64,000 nt of DNA from [Phialemoniopsis] sp. UDSM-2020 (taxonomy: Eukaryota > Ascomycota > Sordariomycetes > Thyridiales > Thyridiaceae): the NCBI GenBank assembly GCA_018873225.1, contig JAEILZ010000002.1, positions 1,364,001 through 1,428,000 of the forward strand. The letters run 5' to 3'. Below are positions 21,028 to 32,356 of the stretch, piece by piece; position 1 is the stretch's first letter, and every line of letters begins with the position of its first letter. The notes under the pieces were generated by a model, which did not search any database, had not been told where the DNA came from, and saw only the letters and a list, made by a program, of their open reading frames with translations. The translations under genes were made by a program, and so were the position numbers.

Positions 21028-22444
21028 TTACTTCGCGCTGTCGTTTTGGCGGATGAAGTAGGCCCTGTAACCTAGTCAGTAACGCGAGTATTGCGGTGGT
21101 GGGTGCGACCTAGAGATGGCTCAATCAAGATATAAAAAAAAAACATACTTTGAGGCCTCGTATGCTGACCAGCAGATGGCCGTGCTCGGCATGGTCGTGA
21201 CGACTCTGGGCCGCATGCCCTTGAAAAAGCCCTTGAACCCTTCCCTCGCGAACAGCAGCCGGCAGCCCGCCATGAAGCTGTTGACATTCCTCAGCTCGGC
21301 ATCGTGGGCGGACCCTCTCGTCTGCAGCATGGTCTTGATCACGTCCATGGGTGTGGTGAGGGCCGCGGCGAAACCACCGGCGACAGCGCCAGCCAGACAG
21401 TGAGTGACGGGGTCATACTTCTTGGTCGGATTCATGGTCGTTGATATCGACTCGTACGCGAGGAACTGGAGGGCCGTGAAAGGAACTGTCATGGACAGGG
21501 TAGTTGGGTACGAGACATAAAAGGCGGACATGCCCTCGTTGCGGTAGACATATTTGGCGCAGTCAAACATGGACTTGTACATGGCACCAGATCCTTTGAT
21601 CTGCATACGCTGCTTGATGACTACAATTCTTTGTTAGCCTCCAAAACGGCTCGAAAGATGGCTAGGGAGGCTCGAGTATCTCACCATCGAAAGGGTTCAT
21701 GAGAGCATCACTGGCAATAGTAGCGGCCGCGCCACTGGTGGCTATGGAGATGTCAGCGTTACAAGGCCTCGTGGTGCCGAGTCTGATCCAGCGTAACGAA
21801 CCTGCGGCAAGGGGATGGTGCTCTCCAGCCTTGTTACCACCCATCAAGTGCTTGACAGCTTCGTAGGTCGCGAAGTAGACCGCATGTGCCGGACCTGACG
21901 GGCTGTTAGCGATTCCGCACGACATGCTCGGTGTGCCAAGCCACCAGAAGCAGGATCGATAAAACACTGACCGGCTCCGACAACCACACTTGACATGCCG
22001 CGCCATAAGCTCATGAAGCCCTCGTGCGTGGCTATCCGATAGGTGCCTTGTATCATGCCATTGTATACAGCGGAAGGAGTCGGGTTGATGATCTGCATGC
22101 GGGTCTAAAAGGGAAGAGGGAGAGAAGTAAGCGGACAGGCCAGGGACGACACAATGGATAGTTGTGAGCTGCAGCATACCTTGATCGCATCAATTGGGTA
22201 CATGACAGTATGCTCCTGTGGCCAATGGTCAGACTCTGAGTAATTGAAAGCGCGAGAGGACGTTGGGCACGAACAGCGATGCCAGCAAAGGCCCCGGCGG
22301 CCATGTTCTGGATCAGCGAGAAGTTGGGTGGAAGGGATTCATAGCTGCGAAGGATTGCACGTCAGATATGGTGGTCGGGTGCTAGACAAGGTCGGGAGGA
22401 GCATACTCGTAGTCCTCGACAGGCTCGGCATTTGGCTGGGCCAT
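21028..22444 (-). CDS. MRS3/4-type (mrsA): Mitoferrin, mitochondrial iron carrier
   Basis: Eight exons on the minus strand: 22444-22407, 22344-22275, 22215-22180, 22104-21972, 21894-21802, 21741-21685, 21620-21149 and 21064-21028, giving 311 residues. It is a mitochondrial carrier family protein that moves ferrous iron across the inner membrane for haem and Fe-S synthesis. Three repeats with the carrier signature are visible: YPIDAIKTRMQ, NPFDVIKQRMQ and TPMDVIKTMLQ. Mrs3/4-type traits include the GAFAGIAEHTVMYPIDAIKT start of repeat 1 and AHAVYFATYEAVK. The final exon encodes only AYFIRQNDSAK after an intron with a long T run. The ATG at 22444 is supported by an upstream in-frame stop. A possible iron-GATA site lies 905 bases upstream. 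Confidence 0.93.
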
Positions 22445-23348
22445 CTGGGCCGCAGCTTCGGATGCTCCGCCGAAAGACTTGCTTTGAAGAGCCAGGGTGA
22501 CGATGGGTGATGCCTCGTCGCACCGAGGCTAGATGGCCTTTAGAGCTCAACGGATCGAAAGGGCGAGCTCGGAGGGCGATACGACGGAGGGACACACACA
22601 CACGCAGACAAGGTCCCCTCGGGGGAGCTTTTGGGTGCTGCGATGAGCAGTGAGTGGGCTCTGTTTCGAGCTTGATCGTGTTGTTCTGCTCGTCGACAGG
22701 TCTCTCGTGGTCGTGAGCAATGTCCCGTCTGTTTGTGTGAGTAAGTGAGTGAGTGTGTGGTGGTGGATTTGGCGGCTGGCTCTGGTTCAAAGCGACTGAG
22801 AAAATGGAAAAGGCAAAAATGCGGCTGGCTATGACCAGCTGGCTGTTATCGGACAAAGCTAAGATTGCCGCCAGAACGCTAGTTGTTTGGTTTTAGTCAC
22901 ACCTTACAGTACCTAAGTAAGTACGTACTTGTACCTAGATTACTCCCCCCCCAGAATAAATCAAAAAATAAAAGGATGGATGGATTTTAGGGAACAGTAC
23001 GGGCCGCTGAATTCGGTATTTTCTTTCGATGCGCGGAATATCTGCAACTTTGGTCGACGACGGACCAGTTGGCGATATGGACTTATTTTCCTTCCTTTTC
23101 CTTCATTATTTCGCCCTTTGCGTTGGAGAGAGTGTAGGTATTTTACCTAGGTACCTTACCTTATGTAGGTATGTACGGAGTACCCGTACCGAGCAGCAGA
23201 AATTTTCTCCTGGCAGGCAAGGACACCAGTCGCAAAGATGGAGCAAATGAATGAATCACCGCGAACTCGGAGCCATGGGGGCTCCAGCTCCCTGGGGACC
23301 CTGGCACCTGAATGGAGAACAAATTTACCTACCAACCCTTAGGCCACC

Positions 23349-23357
23349 TTATCAGAT
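23349..23357 (-). promoter_or_regulatory. Candidate iron-GATA repressor site (ATCWGATAA)
   Basis: Plus-strand TTATCAGAT is ATCTGATAA on the mitoferrin coding strand, an exact match to the extended GATA site used by fungal iron regulators of the SreA/Urbs1/Fep1 type. It lies 905 bases before the mitoferrin start codon. A 9-base consensus with one twofold position is expected about once by chance in 64 kb, so position rather than rarity is the argument. Confidence 0.35.
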
Positions 23358-24014
23358 CCGAAAGATGGCCGGCGCATATCTCCGTCCCCTTCCGCTTACA
23401 CGTCGTCTCGTCCATCTCCGTGATCATGCATACCCATAATTAGAGGTCATGAGGAATGCAGCGCTCTACGGCTTCAATGCCAGTCAGTATATACGAGAAA
23501 CCAAACAATCATCGCTGCATCTCCGGGCAAACAGCCAACCTAGCTCCACGACCTGAGTCTCTCCTCCGACTCTGACGCTGCTGCCATCACTACCGATGGC
23601 TAGCGGTCAGTGCCGAGGCTTGCATGCATGCCGCCCCTTTCCCAGTATTCCCAGTAAATGTTAAAGGACAGGCAATGACTATGGCCAGCGCAGAATCCTT
23701 TTCCCCCCCTGCTGTCCATACTGTCACTCGCTCTCCGTGCCAAGCTTGACCACGGACAATTCCAAAAAGAATGATCCAGATGACTTCCCAATCGGATATC
23801 ATGGATGTCCTGAGGCGAACAACAAGGGCCAGGGAGGGTGTGAACAGTGTGAACCTGTCTGAACATGTCTGAACCCACTTTGAGCTCTCTCGCTTGGCGT
23901 TAAAACCCTGGGTGACACGGCGCCGAGACAGGCGGGCAATTTGCCGCGGGCACGAGGGCCACCACCGCCGTCTTTTTGAGTAGCTCCGCTCGGAGATACG
24001 CCAGCCAGCATCAG

Positions 24015-24044
24015 CACCAACACCAACACCAACACCAACACCAA
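24015..24044. repeat. Hexamer repeat (CACCAA)5
   Basis: Five perfect tandem copies of CACCAA, 30 bases, in the intergenic region between LPD1 and mitoferrin. Not in a recognised coding frame. Confidence 0.85.
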
Positions 24045-24650
24045 GTGACAGGGCAATGCTCACTTTACACAACCTTGAAAGTCCTGTCCTTGGTCAACAC
24101 GGTATCAGAGATGTGTGAGTAAGATGAAGCTCGAGAAAGGACATTACTCTAAAACCACGCCGATTGGGAGCATATTGCTTGTATTATTACAAGGGGCTTG
24201 CCGTCCCAGCCCACAATCCGTACATATCCTTTCCTCCTGACTTCTGAAAGCTCTATATCTTCCTCTGCTTGCACCTTTTGTGGTCTTGGACGCAAGCTAC
24301 AATACAACAGCGCGTCAACCCGTCAGTATGAACAGCGCAAGTTGTCTTGCTAGCCTCGAGTCTGTCCAAAAAGAGGGATTCACCACACTCAGGCCAACCC
24401 CCGAGTCCAGCCCCTCCCCTTGTCTAGCGTCTATGTATCGTCCCCAGACCCCTCGATTTTGTGTGTATGCGTGCGTCGCGCGCTTGTGAGAGTGTGTTCG
24501 CGTGTGCGTGTGAATATCGGGCGTGCAAAATACAAGAACATAAGAGACGCTGCCCGCCTACTCGTGCATGGGAAAGAACAAATACAGTCGGATCAACACC
24601 GCCCACTAATCAATACCTTCGAGCCCCTCATCGTACGGCACGACAAAGGC

Positions 24651-26499
24651 TTAGTAGTGGATAGCCTTGGCGTGGGTGGCCATGGCGGCCTCCTTGAAGG
24701 CCTCAGCCAACGTGGGGTGGGCGTGGCAGGTCCGGGCAATGTCCTCACTTGACGCGCCGTACTCGAGAGCGAGCGTGGCCTCGGCAATCATCTCACCGGC
24801 GTTGGGGCCGACAATGTGGACTCCCAGCAGCCTGTCGGTCTCGGGGTCAGCCAGCATCTTGACCATGCCCTCGGTGTCGAGGTTGGTCTTGGCACGCGAG
24901 TTGGCGCTGAAGGGGAAAGTGCCGACGCGGTACTTGATGTTGTCCTTCTTCAGATCCTGCTCGCTTTGGCCAACCCACGCGACCTCGGGGTGGGTGTACA
25001 TGACCGAGGGGATGGCGGCATAGTTGACGTGGCCATAGCCCTTCTTGAGGTACTCGACGACGGCAACAGCCTCCTCCTCGGCCTTGTGGGCAAGCATGGG
25101 ACCAAAGGTCACATCGCCAACGCAGCGGATATGGGGCTTGTTCGTGCGGTACTCGGAGTCGATGACGACGCGTCCACGCTCGTCAACATCGACACCGACC
25201 TTCTCGAGGCCGAGGCCAGCGGTGTAAGGGCGACGGCCGATGGCCACCAGGACAACGTCGGCGTCAATCTATAAAGCAAGCAGAATCAAGGTCAGCCTGG
25301 AGTCCGCTCTCAAGAAATAAAACAGGATAAGGTGCCGGAAAACTCACCGTCTCCTCCTTGCCGCCCTTGGCAGAATCAACCTGGAGCTTGACCTTGTCGC
25401 CGCTGGTGTCACCACTGACGACCTTGGTGCCGAGCTTGAAGTTGATGCCTTGCTTCTTCAGGATCTTCTGGGACATCTTGGAGACCTCGGTGTCCATGCC
25501 GGGGCCACCGATCTGGTCAAGGAACTCAACAACGGTGACCTTGGAGCCCAGGCGGGACCAGACGGAACCCATCTCAAGACCGATGATACCGCCGCCAATG
25601 ACGACGAGGGACTCGGGGACCTTGTCCAAGGAGAGGGCGCCCGTGCTGGTGATGACGCGCTTCTCGTCGATCTCGAGGCCGGGGAAGGGAGTAGATTCGG
25701 ATCCAGTTGCGATGAGGATGTTCTTGCCGACAACGCTCGTCTCGCCGCCATCGTTGAGCTGGACGTTGATGGTGTGTTCGTCGGAAAAGGAGCCGGTGCC
25801 CTTGATGTACTCGACGCCGTTCTTCTTGAAGAGGAACTCGATGCCCTTGGTCAGACCGGTGACCGAAGTGTCCTTGGCCTTCATGAGCTGAGCGAGGTTC
25901 AGCTTGACATCGCCGACCTCGATACCGCGGGGCTTGGTGTCGTGCAGGATCTGGTGGTAGATGTGCGAGTTGTTGAGAAGGGACTTTGAAGGGATGCAGC
26001 CGACGTTGAGGCAGGTGCCGCCGAGGGCGCCGCGCTTCTCGACACAGGCCACCTAGTTCACGGTCACGAGGTCAGTACGTTTCGCGTAGATGGCGCATCA
26101 TAGAGGTGTCTTGCCTTCATGCCCTCCTGACCAGCCTTAATGGCGGCGACGTAGCCAGCAACGCCGCCACCAATGATGACCAGGTCCTTCTCCTCTGTCG
26201 GCAAATTGTCAGTTCCAACGCGTCCCAGCCATGATGACAAGACGGAGCTGTGGTAGAACCAACCTGCTTGAGAGGCATACGTGCGTCTCCATTGTGCGAT
26301 TGAGGTTGGTGCGACAACCTTGGGGAGCCTGTAAACGTGCATGCAATGGTCAGCGGGAATTGAGCTATTTGCCGATGGCAACCAGCATCACAGATGAGAG
26401 GATATCGGAGGTGGCACTCCGGGGGGAGTAAGTAACATACGTGCTCTGGCGGAAAGCAGATCGCACTGCAGTCCGAGATATAGAGGCCGTAGACAGCAT
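24651..26499 (-). CDS. LPD1: Dihydrolipoamide dehydrogenase, mitochondrial E3
   Basis: Five exons: 26499-26441, 26328-26264, 26194-26115, 26052-25348 and 25268-24651, giving 508 residues. E3 reoxidises dihydrolipoamide in the pyruvate, 2-oxoglutarate and branched-chain dehydrogenase complexes and the glycine cleavage system, passing electrons through FAD to NAD. The first 30-odd residues are Ser/Arg/Ala-rich and fit a mitochondrial presequence. The FAD fingerprint [20 protein letters not shown] follows, then the redox disulfide [13 protein letters not shown] with Cys82 and Cys87, an NAD-binding [16 protein letters not shown] segment, and the catalytic pair His487-Glu492 in HAHPTLAEA. Intron 3 (26114-26053) starts with GC rather than GT; the exon join EGMK / VACVEKR is fixed by conservation, so the GC donor seems real. 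Confidence 0.96.
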
Positions 26500-27170
26500 C
26501 GTGAAAAGAGATCTGGTGTCAAGTCTTTGCGGGTTGGGGCGCAAGAGAATTGGGGGAGGGGATTTCGCGAAGTAGGGGAGGGAGTGGAAAGGGAGGGAGA
26601 GATTAAAGGTGAAGTCACAGACAATGCCCGGGCAGGTTAGGTGAGGTAGCTTTTTCTGGTTCAAAATTTCCCCCAAAGAAAAAGCTTGGATCAACAAGAG
26701 CCGGAACAGATTATTGGGTGTTGGGTGGGTGGGTGGCACTGGCTGGTGATGGAAAAGAAGGAAGGACACAGAAGCATAGGTACCTACTTAGTTAGCACAG
26801 ACCAGCGTGGCACTAGGACCAGCACTGATCAGTGAGAGACCCAGCAACTTCACAGTTCCGTCCCAGAGGCGAAACTGGCCCAGACGGAGTCCCGGGTCCG
26901 CTCGGGCCTTTGCACCAATAGAAACCCAGGGTACCCGTATACGCCCGTCCCAAGGCGACAATAGCCGGCCGCTCCGCCGGCCATGGCATGGACTAACTAT
27001 CGGACTCTCATTATTTTCGGATTATGTGAGTGATGACTGTATTACACCAGAGAGCCATGATTTGAAATTGACAAGTTGCTTGCATCGCATGCATCATGGA
27101 TGGGTGACCCATGACCCCGTGCACCTGATACAAGTCGTGAGATGGTATCTATCTGCTTCGTAATTCCTGC
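26500..27170. promoter_or_regulatory. LPD1 upstream region and NOM1 3' flank
   Basis: 671 bases. Close to LPD1 the minus strand is pyrimidine-rich, as in many fungal leaders. A GGTACCTACTTAGTTA stretch lies at 26779-26794. No coding potential seen. Confidence 0.4.
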
Positions 27171-29801
27171 TTAACCGCCATCCTCTTCTTCAACCGCCGT
27201 GGTGGCAACACTGGCGTCGACGAGTGCCTTCTCTGCCACGTCGCACAGCTTGCCCAGCTTCTTGGCCTGGCCCTTGCCCTTGCCCTTTAGAGCCTCCGAC
27301 TTTCTCACCACTTTTCGTAAAAAGTATTGCAAGCCCCTGATCAGGGCAGTGTCCGTGGCAGTCTTGAACAGCCCCGAAACAACAGCATCCTCCTTGCCCT
27401 TCTGCTTCTGTGCCTCTTCCAGCACAGTCACCAGTATCATCTCTACCATCGACCGGGTCTTGGGCTGCAGGTATGGCAGGTTCAGCGGCTTCAGGATACT
27501 CACGCCCAGTGTCCCGGCAGCCAGCAACGAGCCAAACATCCTAGCAATGTTGACGAGCCTGCGCAGATCCATTGCTTCGTCGTCTTCCTGGTCGTCAGCC
27601 TCCTCGCCAAAGAAGGGCTCTCCCAACCTCTTGAAAAGCTTCCAAAGACTGTCTTGAAACGCCCATTGCACCTTGCGATCCGAGCACATTCGCCGTGCGA
27701 TCAGAGTATAGTACGCATTGTAGTGTTGCTCGGACCCCACGCATTGGATCAACACGTTTGAAATCTCTCTCTTGTCGTACTTGTTCAGTCGCAGCCTCTG
27801 CAGCCGGTTGAACGCATCTTCGTAGTCGGCAGCCGACAAGAGTGCCACAAATATAGAACGGCGGACCTCCGTATTCATGCCTTGCTCTCGAGCCAGTTGT
27901 TCAAGCTCCGACACGTCCGGCACCGTGTCGCCCCAAGCCCCCAAGACGTCCTCGTCGTCGTCCCCGGCTTCCTGCGCCTTTGTCCTTAGGCCAGTCTCGC
28001 CTCGCTTGGGCTGATCTTTGCTCACACCCGCCCAGCTTGCGCCGACAAGCCACCACTTTCCCTTCTTGTCCGAGTCCTCAATGTCTTTGAGACCCATACG
28101 GAGAGGTTCGGTCGACTCGAGCTTCCGCGAATTAAGTGACCCGAGCAGTTTCTTCATCCTCGTGACGTGCTCCGAAACGACAGCCGATGCACTAGCACCG
28201 GCCCTGAGCTTGTTGTTTTTCAAATCGTTGATGGTATCAATCATGAACTTCGTCCTCACAGACACGTTCTTCTCGCCCACCTGAGCGATCGCAGGCCGGA
28301 TCAGCGCGACGATGTCCTTGAGTGCGAGGGGGTCGTCTTGACGTAGCTGGGGCCCAGACATGCGGATCACCCTCAGCAGTAATTCCGCATTGAGCTCTGT
28401 GAGCTCGGAGAGGAGGAGCCGAATGTAGTCAAAGACAAGATTGGCACCCACCATCTTCAAGCTATACAGCTCGGTAAGAAAGGTGATGAGGTTGGAGCTT
28501 TCCTTGGATGCGCCGGCTTGATTGGCCGCCCGGCCCTTCGCTCGCTCGTACTGCGACCTGAACTGCTCTACCGTTCTCTGCACCAGATGAGCCCCAAAGT
28601 CGGTGCCCATGACCTTGTAAACCGCCGTCGCAAAACCCGCGAGGAGGATGAGTAGCGTGTCCGGAAGACTCGTCGGCTCTGCGATCTGCACGAGAAGCAC
28701 ATCGACCAGGCTGTCCGTAACATGCTGACGGGGGCTTGACCGGTAGATTTTTTGGACATCGTCCAGGATAGCCACAAGATTGGACTCGGTAAGCCGATTG
28801 ACCAGACCCTGAACCTGCTTGCGTATCCTCGAAACCAGTTCTTGGTCTGATGATGGTTCCTGACGGCGTGACGGTGGCACATATTTCCCTGTAGGCGGAA
28901 TGGCAGTGGTCGGTGCAACATATGGATTCTCTCTTTTCCTTGGCTGTTGCTGCTCCTGGTCCTCGCCATCCGTCGCCTCCTCCCCGTCGTCGTCGAAGTC
29001 CGAAGATCCAAGGTCGTCATCGTCTTCCAGCATCCCATCAGAAGAGGCCGCCTCATCCTGCAACATATCCTCGTCGGACAGCTCATCGCTAAACGCGAGG
29101 TCAAGGTCCGCATCGTTGAGCGCATCCTCGTCGCTATCATTATCAGAAGCGCCAAGTGTGTCCAACAAGCCATCGTTTTGACCCCTAGCAGATGCCTTTC
29201 TCCGTTTCTGAGCCAGCCACTCATCGGCTTCAGCTTTTCGCTTCTTCTTTTCCTGGGAGACCTGATCGCCCTCCTCGATCTCACCGAGCAGCTCGTCCAG
29301 GCCGTCATCCTTGAATGACTTGGGAAGAGTTTTCCTCTTTTTCAGACCTAGTTTGCGCTCCAGGTCCGCGATTTCCTCATCATCGGCTGCCAGCCTGTCC
29401 CGCACCGCCTTGGAGACTTTGGGATGTGCAAGTCTTGGAGCATCATTGATGTCGGACTCTTCATCTGAAGATCCAAACCCCTCGAACTCGTCGTCATTTT
29501 GGCGTTTGAAGACGACAGGCTGGGATGGCTTTTGCGGCTTCTCTATACGGCGCTGCCCGTCCTGGTTGTTCTTACTCGGCACTCCAGTGCGGCGCCCTTT
29601 TGTCGCGTGAGCGCGATCCTGGCGGTCTTGTCGATCACTGGAATAGTGGGAGCCTTTCTTATGTGTTCTCTCCTCCTTACGACGCTCTTTTCTAGAGGGT
29701 GCCCGGTACCTCCCATTCCCCTTCTTCTCTGTAGGCGCTTCTAAGCCCAAATGCTTGAGAAAGCCAGCGGACAACGAGGGCCCTTCTCTGTTGGCAGACA
29801 T
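27171..29801 (-). CDS. SGD1/NOM1: Nucleolar MIF4G/MA3 protein (NOM1/Sgd1)
   Basis: Single exon, 876 residues from the ATG at 29801. Sgd1/NOM1 is a nucleolar factor for 18S rRNA processing and 40S assembly and works with the DEAD-box helicase Fal1/eIF4A3. The N-terminal 330 residues are low complexity: basic clusters (SRKERRKEERTHKKGSH) and acidic stretches (GFGSSDEESDIND, DDDDLGSSDFDDDGEEATDG). The MIF4G domain starts near YVPPSRRQEP and runs to about residue 560, with LAGFATAVYKVMGTDFGAHL. The MA3 domain, about 655-770, includes TEVRRSIFVALLSAADYEDA and HYNAYYTLIARRMCSDRKVQ. An in-frame ATG at 29936 would add 45 Cys-rich residues unlike the family; MSANREG fits better. Head to head with SRP14. 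Confidence 0.9.
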   Translation of the reverse strand: MSANREGPSLSAGFLKHLGLEAPTEKKGNGRYRAPSRKERRKEERTHKKGSHYSSDRQDRQDRAHATKGRRTGVPSKNNQDGQRRIEKPQKPSQPVVFKRQNDDEFEGFGSSDEESDINDAPRLAHPKVSKAVRDRLAADDEEIADLERKLGLKKRKTLPKSFKDDGLDELLGEIEEGDQVSQEKKKRKAEADEWLAQKRRKASARGQNDGLLDTLGASDNDSDEDALNDADLDLAFSDELSDEDMLQDEAASSDGMLEDDDDLGSSDFDDDGEEATDGEDQEQQQPRKRENPYVAPTTAIPPTGKYVPPSRRQEPSSDQELVSRIRKQVQGLVNRLTESNLVAILDDVQKIYRSSPRQHVTDSLVDVLLVQIAEPTSLPDTLLILLAGFATAVYKVMGTDFGAHLVQRTVEQFRSQYERAKGRAANQAGASKESSNLITFLTELYSLKMVGANLVFDYIRLLLSELTELNAELLLRVIRMSGPQLRQDDPLALKDIVALIRPAIAQVGEKNVSVRTKFMIDTINDLKNNKLRAGASASAVVSEHVTRMKKLLGSLNSRKLESTEPLRMGLKDIEDSDKKGKWWLVGASWAGVSKDQPKRGETGLRTKAQEAGDDDEDVLGAWGDTVPDVSELEQLAREQGMNTEVRRSIFVALLSAADYEDAFNRLQRLRLNKYDKREISNVLIQCVGSEQHYNAYYTLIARRMCSDRKVQWAFQDSLWKLFKRLGEPFFGEEADDQEDDEAMDLRRLVNIARMFGSLLAAGTLGVSILKPLNLPYLQPKTRSMVEMILVTVLEEAQKQKGKEDAVVSGLFKTATDTALIRGLQYFLRKVVRKSEALKGKGKGQAKKLGKLCDVAEKALVDASVATTAVEEEDGG

Positions 29802-30223
29802 GTTGGCCGACCGATACCTCGAGAAGACGCCCCTTTCTCCGTTTAGGTAGATGAAAGTGTTACCGTGAACGGCGCACGCATAGCAGCAGTCAGGGGACTT
29901 GCATTTGCGATGGCTGTGCTCAAATGTTGCCAGCAAAATAGGCTAGGTCCAGTACTTGCTCTGTATAAAGTATCAAACTGACAAGGAAAATAAAAAACAA
30001 AGTTGCAGATCTTATCAGTAAGTAAGAAAGTAAAAAAAAAAAACCCACCCAGAGGCGGTAGGTTTAGAAGCGAGTGGGGTCACCCAGATGGCCCTCCAAG
30101 GCTGTTTCCCCACCTAAATTCAACGTCAATGAAGTTGCGGGGAGCCCTTGAGGTCAAAACGTCCGCACCTCCTTCACCACCCACCCTAACACCTAACCGT
30201 TGCTATTGCGACATCACAGCATA
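29802..30223. promoter_or_regulatory. Divergent promoter, NOM1 and SRP14
   Basis: 422 bases between two divergent starts, with an A-rich stretch at 30031-30042. Both genes serve protein synthesis (40S assembly and signal recognition particle), so shared control is plausible but unproven. Confidence 0.45.
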
Positions 30224-30764
30224 ATGGGTCGCCTATCCAACGACGAGGTACGCCTGTGCAGCATTCGGTGACGTTCTCCCATGTCGAGACCAGCGAGCTA
30301 ACCACCACGCATCATCATCACAGTTCTTCACTCGGCTCGGCGAGCTCTTCGAGTCACGAAAAGGCAAAGATCACGGTTCCGTCTATCTCTCGCAGAAGCG
30401 AAGTAGGATATCTCATACCTCCTGCACTACAGCTTAGCTTTTACTCACACTTCCTCCAGTCTCCTCCGAGGCCACCTCGTCATCATCACCATCAGTCGAT
30501 GCTCTGGACGCCGACCTCCGTCCTGCCAGCCCGCAGTCAATACTCATCCGCGCATCCAATGGCAAATCGAAAGAGAACCGTGCTCGCAAGATCAAACTGT
30601 CAACACTCGTCGAACCTGAAGCCCTCGACGGCTTCTACGCCCGATATGCTGAATTGTGCAAGAACGGCATGACGGCGCTGAAACCGCGCGACCGCAGCAA
30701 GAAGAAGGCCAAGGCGAGAAGTAAGAAGAAGGGCGGCGCGACGGCGGCCGTCGCTACTACGTAA
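30224..30764 (+). CDS. SRP14: Signal recognition particle 14 kDa subunit
   Basis: Three exons, 30224-30247, 30324-30402 and 30460-30764, give 135 residues. Srp14 binds the Alu domain of SRP RNA and is needed for elongation arrest while nascent chains are brought to the ER. The spliced start MGRLSNDE / FFTRLGELFESRKGKDHGSV then YLSQKR is typical. SILIRASNGKSKE, KIKLSTLVEPEALDGFYARY and the terminal KKKAKARSKKKGG basic tail complete the family pattern. A Ser/Asp-rich loop (SEATSSSSPSVDALDADL) fills the variable region seen in fungal Srp14. The first exon codes only eight residues, so the gene has no long open frame and is easily missed. Confidence 0.92.
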
Positions 30765-32356
30765 AATCACGGACGAGGTATATAGCGCAGAAGGGAAAAC
30801 CGGACGGTCGCAGGGCCAGGGTATTGAGGAATGCCGAGAAAGACAGAGTCGAGCAGACACGGAACCCCCAAAGGAGCGGCAGGGTTATGTCAGGTCTAGA
30901 TACCCTAATAAAGGTTGGCATTTGCGAATACTAGAACGAGTTGGACTACTTGACGCTGAGACTATCAAGAAATTAATGATTACTTCCTCCACAGGTGAAA
31001 CGTACACCCTACCGCCAGACTCAAGCATCCCCTTCCAATGCGTCCCTTCTTACACTGGCCCCTCCTCCTCCATCCCGACAACTCCGATCCTTCTGGCTCT
31101 CCCACATTCTCCACACTCTCCAGCTTCTGGAGCTCTCGGGCTACCCACATACATCCGCAGGTTCTCGGGGCAAGGGCAGGATGCCCCAGACGTCGTGACA
31201 CCATTGCAACAACTTCCCAGTCTCTTGTAGGCCACCCATCGCCTTCCGCACGAACACTTAAAGTAGTGTATTTCGCACATCTCTGTTCGTTGAGAAAGCC
31301 AAGGCGGAGATCTCTCCTTGGCCTTTGGTGTTTCTTCTGATATTGTCAAAGACTGGTTTGAAGTGATTTCAGGATCTGCCTTGCTACTACGTGCTACTTT
31401 AAGCCAAGATGCCGACTGTGACGGGATAGAGAGACGGTTATATATATATATACATACATATATTTACATGAGGCAAGTCCAGAGCTTGGGCATGAATCAG
31501 AGCTGGGAGACAGTCACACGCAAACTGCAGAGCAAACCACATTGGTGTGTCACATAGCCATTGACTCCTGCAAGTTATGATATGGAGAGTATGCTTGCAT
31601 TGTCTTCCCTACTTGTCATGGCAGAGTGGCCCATGTCTACCATTTCCAGTCACAGTCATCCTAGGAGACGCAAGCCAGAGCATAAGCTGCACGCAGGTGG
31701 CCTTCAGTCCCAGACAATCACGAACCGGCAGCGATCCATGATGTCGTCCGTCCTTGCCATCAATGTAAACCATCAACGCGCCAACCGTGCCGGAAAATCA
31801 GTTCCTATTCGAGGTACAATCTAGATAGGACCTCCCAATCCTCCGTGCTTTTGTCTCAGCGTTGACCAGCGCAGGTGCTCCCAGGTGGGGCCAAGTGCTA
31901 GAATCTGACCGCGAGAAAAGGGGAACCACGACAAGAGAAAGCCGCACTTCCTCGCGGTAATCCCCATGTTGCCCACGACAATCCTGCTCCTATTATGCAT
32001 CGAGCATCAGGCACTCAAACCTGACAATGTAATTATTGCCTGTGCCTTTGGCGTTCCTCCAAACCGAAACCCCAGACCGCGTTGCTGTTTTTTTTGAATC
32101 CCAAAGGAAAAACGTGAACAAAGAATAGAAATAGAAAGAGGGTGAGAATAACCACCGCAAACTAGAGCAACGAGTGAATACTACGAGACCAGAGTTGCAT
32201 CGTACATTGCTCAGTCGACATTTGCCGGTCCTGAAACTCGTCAAAACAATCCCAATCGACCGTATCTCATCGAAACAACTGCGAGCTATGACCATGCCAT
32301 ATGTCGTTTGTGTCCTGGTCAATCCGAATCCAAGGCCACGGACCATTCGGAGCCGC
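30765..32356. other. Convergent intergenic region, SRP14 and Gbp2-like gene
   Basis: 1.6 kb holding the 3' ends of two convergent genes. It contains a TA microsatellite at 31439-31463. Open frames of 60-120 residues lack conserved features. No RNA gene recognised. Confidence 0.4.
31439..31463. repeat. TA/CATA microsatellite
   Basis: An alternating TA run followed by CATACATATA, intergenic and of low complexity. Confidence 0.8.

Larger units (their letters stand above)
22445..24650. other. 2.2 kb between LPD1 3' end and mitoferrin start
   Basis: Mostly mitoferrin upstream DNA. It holds a CA-rich stretch near 22591-22600, GTACCTA-type motifs at 22909-22938 and 23147-23175, an ATCTGATAA site in inverse orientation at 23349-23357, and five CACCAA hexamers at 24015-24044. 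Open frames of 90-160 residues here lack protein-like features. No RNA gene recognised. Confidence 0.4.

Noticed and set aside
25450..25989. 179-residue frame opposite dihydrolipoamide dehydrogenase
   Set aside because: Antisense shadow of a conserved exon with biased codons.
29802..29936. Upstream in-frame extension of NOM1 by 45 residues
   Set aside because: The extra part is Cys/His-rich and unlike the family; MSANREG gives the usual start.
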